64,000 bases of DNA, taken from Solihabitans fulvus (GTDB taxonomy: Bacteria > Actinomycetota > Actinomycetes > Mycobacteriales > Pseudonocardiaceae). Below, piece by piece: positions 42,886 to 51,132 of the stretch (its first letter is position 1; each line of letters opens with the position of its first letter). The notes beneath the pieces are model-generated. The model was not told the origin of the DNA. It saw only the letters and a program-made list of their open reading frames with translations, and did no database searches. Made by a program: the position numbers and the translations under genes. The stretch lies in the NCBI RefSeq assembly GCF_008386585.1, contig NZ_VUOB01000028.1:62001-126000 (forward strand), read 5' to 3'.

Positions 42886-43992
42886 CTACGAACTGAGCCA
42901 CACTCGGGAGGTGGTGACCGCGTCCAGCAGGTCGGGAATCGGGGCCACGCCGAGCCCCGGCCCGGTCGGCACGGGCAGGTGGCCGGCCTCCAGGACGAAC
43001 GGCTCGGTGATGTCCGTCCGGTAGAAGCGGTCGGACGCCGAGGTGTCGCCGGGGAGGGTGAACCCGGGCAGCGAGGCGAGGGCGACGTTGGCCGCGCGCC
43101 CGAGCCCGGTCTCGATCATGCCGCCGCACCACACCGGGATCCCGTGCGCCGCGCAGACGTCGTGCACCCTGCGCGCCTCCAGGTAGCCGCCGACCCTGCC
43201 CGGCTTGATGTTCACGATCTGGCACGCGCCGAGCGTGATCGCGTCGGCCGCCGAGCGGGCGGACACGATCGACTCGTCGAGACAGATCGGGGTGCGGATG
43301 CGCCTGGCCAGCTCGGCGTGGCCGAGCACGTCCTCCTCTTCGAGCGGTTGCTCGATGAGCAGCAGGCCGAACGGGTCGAGGCGGGCCAGCAGCGGCGCGT
43401 CGGACAGCGTGTACGCGGTGTTCGCGTCGACCTGGAGCAGCACGTCGTCGCCGAAGCGCTCGCGGACCGCGCGCACCGGCGCGACGTCCCAACCGGGTTC
43501 GATCTTCAGCTTGATGCGCACGTAGCCCGCGTCGAGGTAGCCGTCGACGGCGTCGAGGAGTTCTGGGATCGAGTCCATGATGCCGACCGACACCCCGCAG
43601 GGCACCGATGCGCGGGTGGAGCCAAGCTCGGCGGCGAAGGACCGGTCGTGCGCGCGGAGTTCGGCGTCGAGGACCGCCATCTCCAGCGCGCCCTTCGCCA
43701 TCCGGTGCCCCTTGAACCTCGCCAGGCTCGGCGTGACCAGGTTCGCGGTGACCTCGCCGAGCTGAAACAGCGTCGGGACAAGGAAGTTCCGCAACACGTG
43801 CTCCGCGCCGTCGGTGTACTCCGAGGAGTAGACCGGGTCGGCCATCGTGACGCACTCGCCCCAGCCCTCCCCCGTCGGCGTCACGACGCGGACGAGCAGG
43901 ACCTCCCGCTCCGCCTGCGTGCCGAACGACGTCCGGAACGGCGACACCAACGGCATCCGGACCCGACGGAGTTCCACGCCACTGAGTTTCAC
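42886..43992 (-). CDS. N-acylamino acid racemase / o-succinylbenzoate synthase family (enolase superfamily)
   Basis: A 368-aa enzyme of the NSAR/OSBS family, first found in Amycolatopsis. The capping domain has SPFRTSFGTQAEREVLLVRV. Catalytic residues are all visible: the KxK motif in YVRIKLKIEPG, metal ligands in LLQVDANTAY, LLIEQPLEEED and ICLDESI, and the second-side Lys in NIKPGRVGG. The family races N-succinyl or N-acyl amino acids and may keep OSBS side activity. The GNAT/M20 neighbours, not menaquinone genes, argue for N-succinylamino acid racemase. GTG 43992 overlaps the GNAT stop by 4 bp. Confidence 0.9.
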   Translation of the reverse strand: MKLSGVELRRVRMPLVSPFRTSFGTQAEREVLLVRVVTPTGEGWGECVTMADPVYSSEYTDGAEHVLRNFLVPTLFQLGEVTANLVTPSLARFKGHRMAKGALEMAVLDAELRAHDRSFAAELGSTRASVPCGVSVGIMDSIPELLDAVDGYLDAGYVRIKLKIEPGWDVAPVRAVRERFGDDVLLQVDANTAYTLSDAPLLARLDPFGLLLIEQPLEEEDVLGHAELARRIRTPICLDESIVSARSAADAITLGACQIVNIKPGRVGGYLEARRVHDVCAAHGIPVWCGGMIETGLGRAANVALASLPGFTLPGDTSASDRFYRTDITEPFVLEAGHLPVPTGPGLGVAPIPDLLDAVTTSRVWLSS

Positions 43993-44882
43993 GACTGCTC
44001 CCTTGCGATCACATACCAACCGGCGCGGTCGAACCCGACGACCCTGGCGTCCTGCGCCATCAGGCCGCCGAGCGCCTCCCGCAGGGCGACGCGCCACGCG
44101 CCGCCCAGGGCGGAGTCGTTGCGGCGCAACGACTCGATGTCGGGCGGGACGGCGACGAGAACCGTCGGCGCGTCGGCCGACCCGGTCAGCGGCCCGCCGT
44201 CCGGCCCGACCGACAGGGCGATCGCCGCGCCCCCGTCCCGCAGTTCGGCCGCGTCGAGGCGGCCAGGCTCGCCGAGCGCGGCGGCGCGGACGACGGGGCT
44301 GGCCAGGTCCCAGCCGACCAGCAGCCGGTCCGTGTCGCCCGACCCGTTGATGTCGTCGACCATCGGCCCGTAGAAGTCGGGCAGGTACCGCAGCGGATGG
44401 GTGCCCAGCTTCGACAGGTTGAAATGGGCGTTGCGGCGCACGAGCGGGTCGAAGGTCCAGGTGATCAGCGAGACGTCCTGGAGCAGGGCCCAGCCGCGCT
44501 GGTGCAGCTTGAGCGCGTAGCCGATGCCCCGGCCGAGCCCCGGCGCGGCCACGCCGGCGATGTGGCTGTGCAGGCTCCCCTTCCTCGGATGCCCGAAGAA
44601 GCCGAAGCAGGCGCCCAGAAGCTCGCCGTGGTCGAACGCGCCCGCGACGTAGTTGCCGGCCGCGACCATCGCCCTGAGCAGTTCCGTCGGCACCGGCCGG
44701 GTGTCCGAACCCGGCCGCCAGATCGACCCGAACAGGCGGGAGACCGCGGTCAGCTGGGAAACCTCGGTGAGCAGCCGGACTTCCACACCCGAGGCCACCG
44801 CGGCGGCCTCCGCGGCGACGACCGCCTCGTCCCGCACTGCCTGGGAGACCAGGTCCGGCGCATTGGTCACAAGATTCGTCAC
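43989..44882 (-). CDS. GNAT-superfamily acyltransferase (COG3375 type, putative D-amino-acid N-succinyltransferase)
   Basis: A 297-aa protein. The GNAT core includes VSRLFGSIWRPGSD, GACFGFFGHPRKGSLHSHIA, a P-loop-like GLGRGIGYALKLHQR (CoA pyrophosphate binding) and LITWTFDPLVRRNAHFNLSK. This combination is the one I associate with the COG3375 acyltransferase encoded beside NSAR in Geobacillus kaustophilus, where it succinylates D-amino acids. It overlaps the racemase start by 4 bp. GTG 44882 has GGAAAGGA about 8 bp upstream; the frame continues upstream but through repeat DNA. Substrate is inference from the pathway. Confidence 0.8.
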   Translation of the reverse strand: MTNLVTNAPDLVSQAVRDEAVVAAEAAAVASGVEVRLLTEVSQLTAVSRLFGSIWRPGSDTRPVPTELLRAMVAAGNYVAGAFDHGELLGACFGFFGHPRKGSLHSHIAGVAAPGLGRGIGYALKLHQRGWALLQDVSLITWTFDPLVRRNAHFNLSKLGTHPLRYLPDFYGPMVDDINGSGDTDRLLVGWDLASPVVRAAALGEPGRLDAAELRDGGAAIALSVGPDGGPLTGSADAPTVLVAVPPDIESLRRNDSALGGAWRVALREALGGLMAQDARVVGFDRAGWYVIAREQS

Positions 44883-44913
44883 GGCACGATCCTTTCCGGA
44901 CTCACCCGACGTG

Positions 44914-46146
44914 TCACCGTTGCGTCGCACCAGAATCGCCCACGGTATTCGTCGGTCCGTACGGACCTCGCCGCGCCAACGCATGTGCCGCACCAGAATC
45001 GCCCACAGCATTCGTCGCACCGTGCGGACCCCGCCGCGCCAACACGTTCTCGACCAACGCGGCGAGCAGTGCCGCGCGCCGAGGCAGTTCCGCGACGACG
45101 ACGTGCTCGTGGTCGGCGTGCGCGCCGCCGCCGACGGCGCCGAGCCCGTCGAGGGTGGGAATTCCCATGCCCGCGGTGAAGTTCCCGTCGGAAGCGCCGC
45201 CGACGGACGCGGCGGTGAGATCGCCGAGACCGAGTTCGGTAGCCAGCGTCCGCGCCAGGTCGAACAGCGCGGACGACGCGCCAGCCTCGAGCGGCGGACG
45301 GTTGACGCCGCCGGTGACCCGAACGGTCGCGTTCGCCAGCACCGGGCGGAGGTCCCGCATGGCCAGGTCGACCCGGCGTTGCTCGGCCTCGTCCCACGCC
45401 CGCACGTCGACCGCCACGGTGGCGGCGGCTGGCACGGTGTTGGCCGTCGTGCCGGCCGACACGACGGTCGGCACCACGCTCGTGCCCCGCTCCTGGTTCG
45501 CGAGCGCGGCGGCCGCGAGGAGCTGGTGCGCGATCTCCACCCCGGCGTTCACGCCCTTCTCCGGTTCGAGCCCCGCGTGCGCGGCCCGCCCCGTCACCTC
45601 GATCCGATAGCTCGACACGCCCTTGCGGCGGCACTTCAGCGCGCCGCCGTCCGCCGAGGCCTCCAGCACGAACACCGCGTCGCAGCCGCGCGCCTCCTCC
45701 TCGATCAGCCCGCGCGAGGACGGCGAGCCGATCTCCTCGTCCCCGGTGATCAGGATCGACAGGCCGGCCGGGTCGGCGAGGGCGGCCGCGGCGTGCAGCG
45801 CCAGCACGACGCCGGCCTTCATGTCGAAGCATCCCGGGCCGCGCAACACGCCGTCCCGCACGGAGAACGGGTGGGTCAGCAGCGATCCCGTCGGCCACAC
45901 CGTGTCGTGGTGCCCGAGCAGCAGCACGCGCGGCGGCCCTTCGCCGAACCGCCAGCGCAGGTGCGTGCACCCGTCGGTGACGACGCGTTCGGGCTCCGCC
46001 CCGAGAAGTCCACGGCCCATGGCCGCCACCACCTCGGCGCTGCGGGCCACCGCGTCGTGGTCGGCGGACGGCGACTCGCACCGCACCAGGGTCTCGATGT
46101 CCGCGAGGATGGTCCGCACGGCGGGCTCCGGTCGTGTCGCGGTCAT
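44914..46146 (-). CDS. M20 metallopeptidase (CPG2/ArgE-like; putative N-acyl-L-amino-acid hydrolase)
   Basis: A 410-aa cytoplasmic di-zinc hydrolase. Metal and catalytic motifs are LLLGHHDTVWPTG (HxD), RGPGCFDMKAG (D), ITGDEEIGS (EE, general base), VLEASADGG and the C-terminal GGGAHADHEHV (H). The dimerisation domain has GRAAHAGLEPEKGVNA. In the NSAR pathway an M20 enzyme removes succinate from the L-form, making the D-to-L conversion irreversible. The last 42 residues are two copies of a 21-residue unit (LARRGPHGATNAVGDSGAAH / LARRGPYGPTNTVGDSGATQ) created by a DNA duplication and not expected in the family. ATG 46146 overlaps the deacylase stop by 4 bp. Confidence 0.88.
   Translation of the reverse strand: MTATRPEPAVRTILADIETLVRCESPSADHDAVARSAEVVAAMGRGLLGAEPERVVTDGCTHLRWRFGEGPPRVLLLGHHDTVWPTGSLLTHPFSVRDGVLRGPGCFDMKAGVVLALHAAAALADPAGLSILITGDEEIGSPSSRGLIEEEARGCDAVFVLEASADGGALKCRRKGVSSYRIEVTGRAAHAGLEPEKGVNAGVEIAHQLLAAAALANQERGTSVVPTVVSAGTTANTVPAAATVAVDVRAWDEAEQRRVDLAMRDLRPVLANATVRVTGGVNRPPLEAGASSALFDLARTLATELGLGDLTAASVGGASDGNFTAGMGIPTLDGLGAVGGGAHADHEHVVVAELPRRAALLAALVENVLARRGPHGATNAVGDSGAAHALARRGPYGPTNTVGDSGATQR
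44921..45046. repeat. 63-bp tandem duplication at the 3' end of the M20 gene
   Basis: Two copies, 44921-44983 and 44984-45046, about 85 per cent identical, sharing GCACCAGAATCGCCCAC and CCGCGCCAAC. The period of 63 bp is exactly 21 codons, so the reading frame is kept and the protein gains a repeated C-terminal tail. Confidence 0.85.
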
Positions 46147-47618
46147 CGCGGCTCACCCCGCAGCGGCTTGCCGGGCAGCGCGTCCGCGCGGATGTCGCCA
46201 GCGCTGACCACGGGGACACCGCCGACGAACAGGTGCCGGACGCCGACCGATGGCCTGGTCGGCTCGAAGTAGGTCGCGGTGTCGGTGACCGCGTCGGGGT
46301 CGATGACGACGATGTCGGCGTCCGCGCCGACACCCAGATGTCCCTTCGCCCGGGCGCGCGGGGCCACCTCGTCGAGCACCCGCGCCGGCAGGTAGGAGCA
46401 TCGCCGGAACGCCTCGGGCCAGGTCCAGGCCTCGGTCTCGCGCACCATGCGGCGCAGCGTCCTGCTGAACGTCCCCGCGGTGCGCGGATGCGTCATGCCG
46501 CCGGGCGGCAGCGGCCACTCCGTGCTGTCGTTGCTGCCGTCCGGCCAGAAGACCGGCATCGCGTCGCTGGCCACGATGGCGTCGGGGAACACGAGAGCCT
46601 GGTGCAGCATCGCGAGGTCGCACGGGTTCTCCTCGTCGAGGAACTCCAGGATGCAGGGCGCGCCGGGGTCGGCTGCCCGCAGGTACCGCAGGCGCGCCGC
46701 GTCGCCGACGCGCTCCCCCGTCTCGAGCATCACGACGCTGGACGGGGAGAGCCCCTTCATCCGCAGCCGGTCCGGGTCGAGGAAGGAGGCGCCGACCGCG
46801 GTGCTGCCGGCCCCGTAAGGGTAGGCCTCCACGGTCACCCGCGACCCCGACCTGCGCGCGCGGTCCAGCGCGCCGAGCACCCGGTCGACGTGGTGGCCCG
46901 AGGTGCTGTTGACGTGGCAGTGGTGCATCGCCGCGCCGGTCTCGGCCGCGGCGATCGCGATCTCCTCGGAGCCGTCGGCCGGGGTGGCCGGGTCAACCTC
47001 GACCAGCTCGCGGACGTGTGTGAAGGTGGGCACGCCCGCCTCGGCGGCGAGCCGAGCCACGGCGAGGAACTCGCCGGGGTCGGTGGCCGGCGCGTAGCCG
47101 AGCAGGACACCGATGCCGAGCGCGCCTCCGGCGAGTTCACCGTCCACAAGGGACAGCCAGTCGGCGAGTTCGCGGGCCGAGGACGATCGTTGCCAGGCGG
47201 GGTTTCCCAACACCGCTAGCCCGCTCGCGATGCTGGCGTCGGGCTCGATGCCGGCCAGCACCTGGGCGCGGGCGGCGGCCCACGAAGCGGAGAACCCGTA
47301 GTGCAGCGGGCGTCCGGCCGCGGCGGCGTCGGCGTAGGCCTGCGCGATCGGCATCAACCCGGCCTCCAGGTCGAGCGCGGTCGTCACGCCGTCCATCGCC
47401 TGAAGCCGCTGCCCCGCGATCGAGTGCACGTGGCTGTGCAGGTCGACGAACCCCGGTCCGACGACGAGGCCAGCGGCGTCGACCACGGTGCAGTCGGGCG
47501 GCGCGGCGAGCCCCGAGGCGACGGCGGTGACCACGCCGTCGGATACGAGCACGTCGGCAATGCCGTCGAACCCGGTGCCCGGGTCGATGACACGGCCGCC
47601 ACGCAAGAGTGTCCGCAT
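46143..47618 (-). CDS. N-acyl-D-amino-acid deacylase (D-aminoacylase, amidohydrolase superfamily)
   Basis: A 491-aa metal-dependent hydrolase. The N-terminal beta domain begins MRTLLRGGRVIDPGTGFDGI. The barrel's first metal motif is GFVDLHSHVHS, with later ligands in TFTHVREL and MHHCHVNSTSG, and catalytic Asp in IVASDAMPVFWP. The C-terminus returns to the beta domain (HLGVGADADIVVIDPD). D-aminoacylases release the D-amino acid from N-acyl-D-amino acids, feeding the GNAT/racemase/M20 route downstream. ATG 47618 has AGGAGG 6 bp upstream. It is the first gene of the four-gene operon running to 42886. Confidence 0.88.
   Translation of the reverse strand: MRTLLRGGRVIDPGTGFDGIADVLVSDGVVTAVASGLAAPPDCTVVDAAGLVVGPGFVDLHSHVHSIAGQRLQAMDGVTTALDLEAGLMPIAQAYADAAAAGRPLHYGFSASWAAARAQVLAGIEPDASIASGLAVLGNPAWQRSSSARELADWLSLVDGELAGGALGIGVLLGYAPATDPGEFLAVARLAAEAGVPTFTHVRELVEVDPATPADGSEEIAIAAAETGAAMHHCHVNSTSGHHVDRVLGALDRARRSGSRVTVEAYPYGAGSTAVGASFLDPDRLRMKGLSPSSVVMLETGERVGDAARLRYLRAADPGAPCILEFLDEENPCDLAMLHQALVFPDAIVASDAMPVFWPDGSNDSTEWPLPPGGMTHPRTAGTFSRTLRRMVRETEAWTWPEAFRRCSYLPARVLDEVAPRARAKGHLGVGADADIVVIDPDAVTDTATYFEPTRPSVGVRHLFVGGVPVVSAGDIRADALPGKPLRGEPR
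47142..47154. repeat. Intragenic near-palindrome GTCCACAAGGGAC
   Basis: One-mismatch copy of the GTCCA-N3-TGGAC dyad inside the D-aminoacylase gene. Confidence 0.4.
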
Positions 47619-47956
47619 GCTTCGCCTCCTCCTGGAACGCGGCGGAGCGCGCTCGGCACTTCGCCGACCGGTCGCCGAGCCCCCGCTCAAGGCGACCCTA
47701 GGAGGTCGCGCCTGACCGCCGTTCGTGCCGGCCGACGAATCCGCGCCCCGGTGTCCATTCGACCGAACGAAACCGCCGGCCCCGGCCAGGTCGGGCGGCC
47801 GAACGGCGACGGCGCGCCACGACGGGCGCCGGCAACGCCCGCCTGTCCACCTTTCCGCTCGCCGGGCTCGACCCGGTGCCCCCGGGGCGCGCGTTGTCGC
47901 AGGTTCGTCACATTCCTCGCATCCCGCGCGCACACAGGATCGGCAGTGTCGAGGAG
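47619..47956. other. Intergenic region between divergent units (338 bp), no gene
   Basis: Holds the ribosome site and promoter of the D-aminoacylase operon on the left and the promoter of the PAP2 gene on the right. No conserved open frame with coding bias was seen. Several TTCG/CGAA-containing short dyads lie at 47730-47770, and an 11-bp direct repeat GTCGCAGGTTC/GTCACATTCCT lies at 47896-47917. Confidence 0.5.
47896..47917. promoter_or_regulatory. 11-bp direct repeat GTCGCAGGTTC / GTCACATTCCT upstream of the PAP2 gene
   Basis: Two head-to-tail GTCRCA-N5 units at 47896 and 47907. They share the GTCACA core and 11-bp phasing with the repeats upstream of the alanine racemase and VanY-like genes, so this may be a site for the OmpR-type regulator encoded at 52566-53255. 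Confidence 0.4.
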
Positions 47957-48856
47957 GTGATCCACCACCAGACCGCCAGCACCGTCGAGCACCGACCTGC
48001 GCCCACGGGACCGGTGGCGCGGCTGGCCGTGAGCGCGTCGCTGTGCGCGCTGCTGCTCGTCGCCACCTACCTGCTGTTCGTCGGCAACGACGCCGGTCAG
48101 CAGCTGGAGGACGCCGCCCTGACCGACGCGCAGCTGTCGCCCAGATCCGCGCTGCCCGCCGCGCTGAGCGGCCTCCGCGTCTTCAGTGGCTCGACCATGT
48201 TGCTGCTGGCGCTCGTGGTGGTGTTCACGATCGGCTGCGCGCGCCGGCGAGTCCGGCTCGGTCTGGTGGCCGCCGGTGTGATCGTGGCCTCGGTCGGCGG
48301 CGCCACAGTGCTCAAGAGCGCCGTGTTCGACCGTCCGCACCTGAACCCGGCGAGTGTCACCCTCGGCAACAGCTTCCCGAGCGGACACGTCGCGTTCGCG
48401 GTGTCGGCGGTGCTCGCGCTCATCCTGGTGTCGCCCTACCGCGTGCGGCCCTACCTGGTCGGGTTCGGCGGGGTGTGGGTGGGCGCGGTCGCCGCCACGA
48501 CGGTCACCGTCGCGTGGCACCGGCTCAGCGACGTCATCGGCTCCGCCCTGCTCGCCCTGGGGATCTGCTGCGTCGCGGTCATGGCGCTCGCGTTCGGCCG
48601 GGACGTGTCCGTCCCGCCGAGGAGGCGCACCGCGCCAGCGACGTGCCTGCTGCCCGCCGCCCTGCCCGCCTCGTTCCTGCTCGTGAGCTGGTCGTTCACC
48701 GAGTCCACAATGGACAGTTCAGACTCGGCATACACCGCGCCGGTGGCGGCGACCCTCGCGGGCGCGGCCGCCGTCGCCGTCCTGTTCGCGGCGCTGCTGC
48801 TGCTCCGCTCGGTCGACCTCAGCCCAGCCGGGCGGCGCGACGAGTTTGCGGCCTGA
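47957..48856 (+). CDS. PAP2-family membrane phosphatase
   Basis: A 299-aa protein with about six to eight helices and the three phosphatase motifs in order: KSAVFDRPHLNP (KxxxxxxRP), SFPSGHVAF (SGH) and VAWHRLSDVIGS (RxxxxxH-like; His nucleophile region). PAP2 enzymes dephosphorylate lipid phosphates such as undecaprenyl pyrophosphate, recycling the carrier for peptidoglycan synthesis. The neighbouring ligase, racemase and carboxypeptidase support a cell-wall role. The start is uncertain: GTG 47957 lies directly after GAGGAG, too close for an ideal ribosome site, and GTG 47876 is the upstream alternative. Its end overlaps the convergent ligase gene by 38 bp. Confidence 0.82.
   Translation: MIHHQTASTVEHRPAPTGPVARLAVSASLCALLLVATYLLFVGNDAGQQLEDAALTDAQLSPRSALPAALSGLRVFSGSTMLLLALVVVFTIGCARRRVRLGLVAAGVIVASVGGATVLKSAVFDRPHLNPASVTLGNSFPSGHVAFAVSAVLALILVSPYRVRPYLVGFGGVWVGAVAATTVTVAWHRLSDVIGSALLALGICCVAVMALAFGRDVSVPPRRRTAPATCLLPAALPASFLLVSWSFTESTMDSSDSAYTAPVAATLAGAAAVAVLFAALLLLRSVDLSPAGRRDEFAA
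48703..48715. repeat. Intragenic palindrome GTCCACAATGGAC
   Basis: Copy of the GTCCA-N3-TGGAC dyad inside the PAP2 gene, encoding Ser-Thr-Met-Asp with the rare ACA codon. Confidence 0.5.
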
Positions 48857-49847
48857 CGGCGGGACGGGCGAGGGCGGTCTCGATCAGGGTGTCGAGCAGC
48901 TGCCCGTAGCCGAGGCCCGCCGCCTGCCACATCCTCGGGTACTGGGAGGCGTCGGTGAATCCCGGGGCCGTGTTGACCTCGTTGACCACGGGCTCGTCCC
49001 CCGACCCGAGCAGAAAGTCGACCCGGAGCAGGCCGCGACAGTCCAGCACGCGGAAGGCGTGCGCGGCGAGCGCGCGCAGTCGGGCCTCCAGCCGCGGCGA
49101 CAGCGCAGCGGGCACGGTGAACACGGTGCCGCGGTCATGGTACTTCGCGGTGAAGTCGAAGAAGCCGCGATCACCCTCGACGCTGATCTCCAGCGGTGGG
49201 CTCAGCCTGAGGCGGCCGTCCGGCAGTTCGAGGACCCCGACGTCGATCTCGCGGCCGGGCACCGCCCGCTCGACCAGCACCTTGGGGTCGGCGGCGTTCG
49301 CGGCCCGCACGGCATCGTCGAGCCGATCCCATGAGTCCACTTTGGACACGCCGATGCTCGAACCGGCGCGCGCCGGCTTGACGAACACCGGCAGCCCGAG
49401 GCCGTCCCGGTTCTCCTGGGACAGCGAGCGGTTTCCCCTGCGCAGCACGACCGAGTCCGCCACCCGGACGCCCTCCGCCGCCAACAGCTTCTTGGTGAAC
49501 TCCTTGTCCATGCCGACGGCGCTGGCCAGCACGCCGTTGCCGACATAGGGAACGCCCGTGGACTGTAGGGCGGCCTGCACCGTCCCGTCCTCGCCGAACG
49601 GGCCGTGCAGCAGGGGGAACACCACGTCGACGGCGCGCAGCGTCGCCAGCGCCCGAAAGACGTCCAGCTCCGGGCCGCCATCCGTGCCGACCCGCCAGCG
49701 GCCCTCGCGGGTAATCCTGACGGGCACCACCTCGTAGCGCTCGCGGTCGAGCGCGGCCAACACGCTGTCCGCCGAGTGGCAGGAGACCTCGTGCTCGCTG
49801 CTGCGGCCGCCGAACAACACCGCGACCGTCGTCCTGCGCTCACCCAC
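48819..49847 (-). CDS. D-alanine-D-alanine ligase family (Ddl / VanC-VanG-like)
   Basis: A 342-aa ATP-grasp ligase. The N-terminal motif is VAVLFGGRSSEHEVS, the first ligand-binding Glu/Ser region is present, ATP-grasp residues lie in VFVKPARAGSSIGVSKVDSW, and metal ligands lie in LLRVDFLL and VVNEVNTAPGFT. The omega loop reads FFDFTAKYHDR: the Lys-Tyr pair is kept, which fits D-Ala-D-Ala or D-Ala-D-Ser formation and argues against a VanA-type D-lactate ligase. GTG 49847 overlaps the racemase stop by 8 bp and has GGGAGG upstream. As an extra ligase beside a racemase, regulator pair and VanY-like peptidase, a resistance or self-protection role is plausible. Confidence 0.9.
   Translation of the reverse strand: MGERRTTVAVLFGGRSSEHEVSCHSADSVLAALDRERYEVVPVRITREGRWRVGTDGGPELDVFRALATLRAVDVVFPLLHGPFGEDGTVQAALQSTGVPYVGNGVLASAVGMDKEFTKKLLAAEGVRVADSVVLRRGNRSLSQENRDGLGLPVFVKPARAGSSIGVSKVDSWDRLDDAVRAANAADPKVLVERAVPGREIDVGVLELPDGRLRLSPPLEISVEGDRGFFDFTAKYHDRGTVFTVPAALSPRLEARLRALAAHAFRVLDCRGLLRVDFLLGSGDEPVVNEVNTAPGFTDASQYPRMWQAAGLGYGQLLDTLIETALARPAVRPQTRRAARLG
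49335..49347. repeat. Intragenic palindrome GTCCACTTTGGAC
   Basis: Copy of the GTCCA-N3-TGGAC dyad inside the ligase gene. On the coding strand it reads TCC-AAA-GTG-GAC, again with a rare A-ending codon. Confidence 0.5.
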
Positions 49848-50985
49848 GGTCCCGGCCTCCCACGGTGGTCGCGGCCGTCCTGAGGTAGCTGCGCGGCACC
49901 CGGTCACCGATCCCGGTCAGGATCTCGTGCGGGATCGTGCCCGACCACCGGGCCCAGTCGAGCACGGTCGGCTCGCCGAGGTCCCCGGGGCCGAACACCA
50001 CGACCTCGTCGCCGATCTCCACGTGCGCGTGCCCCGCGTCCACCACGAACTGGTCCATGGCGATCGACCCGGCGATCGGACGTCGCTCGCCGTTGAGCCA
50101 CACCGCGCCGAGGGTGCTCGCCGACCTCGGCACGCCGTCGGCGTAACCGAGCGGCACCAACGCGAGCGTGGCCTGGTCGGTGGTGGTGTACCGATGGCCG
50201 TAGGAGACCCCGGTGTCGGCGGCCACCCGCTTCGCCAGGACCACCCTGGCGCGCAGCGTCATCGCCGGCCGCAGCCCGAACGTCCTGCCGAGCACCGGTT
50301 CCACGCCGTAGATCGCGATGCCGGCCCGAACCAGGCCGTAGTGGGTCTCGGGGTGGGCCAGCGCCGCGGCGGAGTTGGCCAAGTGCACCAGGTCCGGGTC
50401 AAGGCCGGCGGACCTGGCCTGGCCGACCAGGCGCTCGAACCGGCGGACCTGGTCGCCGACGCCGGGGTGCGCTGGCTGGTCCGCGTGCGCCAGGTGCGAC
50501 CAGACTCCCCTGACCCGCAGCGTTCCCGCGCGTTCGCGGCGGCGCGCGGCGGCGACCAGTTCGGGCCAGTCCTCGGGTGTCGCGCCGTTGCGGGACAACC
50601 CGGTGTCCGCCTTGAGGTGCACCATGGCGCGGGTGCCCAGCCGGTCGGCCTCGGCGGCGACCGCGCGCAGGTGCGGGACCGAGGACACGGCGAGGTCCAC
50701 GCCTGCGGCGATGACCTCGCCGAAGTCCTGACCTGGGGCGGTCAGCCAGCAGAGCACCGGCACGGTCAGGCCGGCCCGGCGCAGCGCCAACGCCTCGGCG
50801 CAGGACGTGACGCCGAGCCAGGTCGCGCCGTGGGCCACCGCGGCGCGGGCCGTCTGGACGCTGCCGTGTGCGAAGCCGTTCGCCTTGACCACGGCCATGA
50901 TCTCGGCGTCCGTGTGCCGCGCGATCAGCTCGACGTTGCCGCCGATGGCGTCCAGCTCGACGCATGCCTCCGACATGGCAGCCAT
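49840..50985 (-). CDS. alr: Alanine racemase (PLP-dependent)
   Basis: A 381-aa type III fold racemase. The PLP Lys is in AEIMAVVKANGFAHG (about residue 33), the catalytic Tyr is in GVSYGHRYTT on the second domain, the substrate-binding region is SIAMDQFVVDAG, and HLKADTGLSRNG is typical. It interconverts L- and D-alanine, or possibly serine. Starts are ambiguous: ATG 50985, ATG 50976 and a TTG at 50994 are all near; 50985 is chosen. The stop overlaps the ligase start by 8 bp, so racemase and ligase form one operon supplying D-Ala-D-Xaa. Confidence 0.92.
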   Translation of the reverse strand: MAAMSEACVELDAIGGNVELIARHTDAEIMAVVKANGFAHGSVQTARAAVAHGATWLGVTSCAEALALRRAGLTVPVLCWLTAPGQDFGEVIAAGVDLAVSSVPHLRAVAAEADRLGTRAMVHLKADTGLSRNGATPEDWPELVAAARRRERAGTLRVRGVWSHLAHADQPAHPGVGDQVRRFERLVGQARSAGLDPDLVHLANSAAALAHPETHYGLVRAGIAIYGVEPVLGRTFGLRPAMTLRARVVLAKRVAADTGVSYGHRYTTTDQATLALVPLGYADGVPRSASTLGAVWLNGERRPIAGSIAMDQFVVDAGHAHVEIGDEVVVFGPGDLGEPTVLDWARWSGTIPHEILTGIGDRVPRSYLRTAATTVGGRDRG

Positions 50986-51021
50986 CCCCGGCAATGGGGC
51001 CTCCCTCGTGCGCGGGCGATC

Positions 51022-51033
51022 CGGTGATCACCG
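51022..51033. promoter_or_regulatory. Palindrome CGGTGATCACCG upstream of alr-ddl
   Basis: Perfect 12-bp dyad 37 bp before the racemase start, well placed for an operator in the leader or promoter. Confidence 0.45.
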
Positions 51034-51077
51034 CACCCGAGACTGCCGGCCGAGTGTGCGCGGTTGCCGCGTGCCCG

Positions 51078-51124
51078 GTGACAGCGCTGCCACAGCACTG
51101 TGACGAAACCGCGACAGCTGCCTG
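51078..51124. promoter_or_regulatory. Four 11-bp phased repeats upstream of alr-ddl
   Basis: Consecutive 11-mers start at 51081 (ACAGCGCTGCC), 51092 (ACAGCACTGTG), 51103 (ACGAAACCGCG) and 51114 (ACAGCTGCCTG). On the gene strand the first part reads GTCACAGTGCT-GTGGCAGCGCT-GTCAC. Direct repeats at one-turn spacing are typical OmpR-family binding sites; the GTCACAGCG-like core recalls MtrA sites. The OmpR-type regulator gene is the nearest candidate. Confidence 0.5.
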
Positions 51125-51132
51125 GCAGGCGC

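Noticed and set aside
48819..49847. VanA-type D-Ala-D-Lac ligase
   Set aside because: The omega loop keeps the Lys-Tyr pair and neither VanH nor VanX is present; a Ddl or D-Ala-D-Ser type ligase is more consistent.
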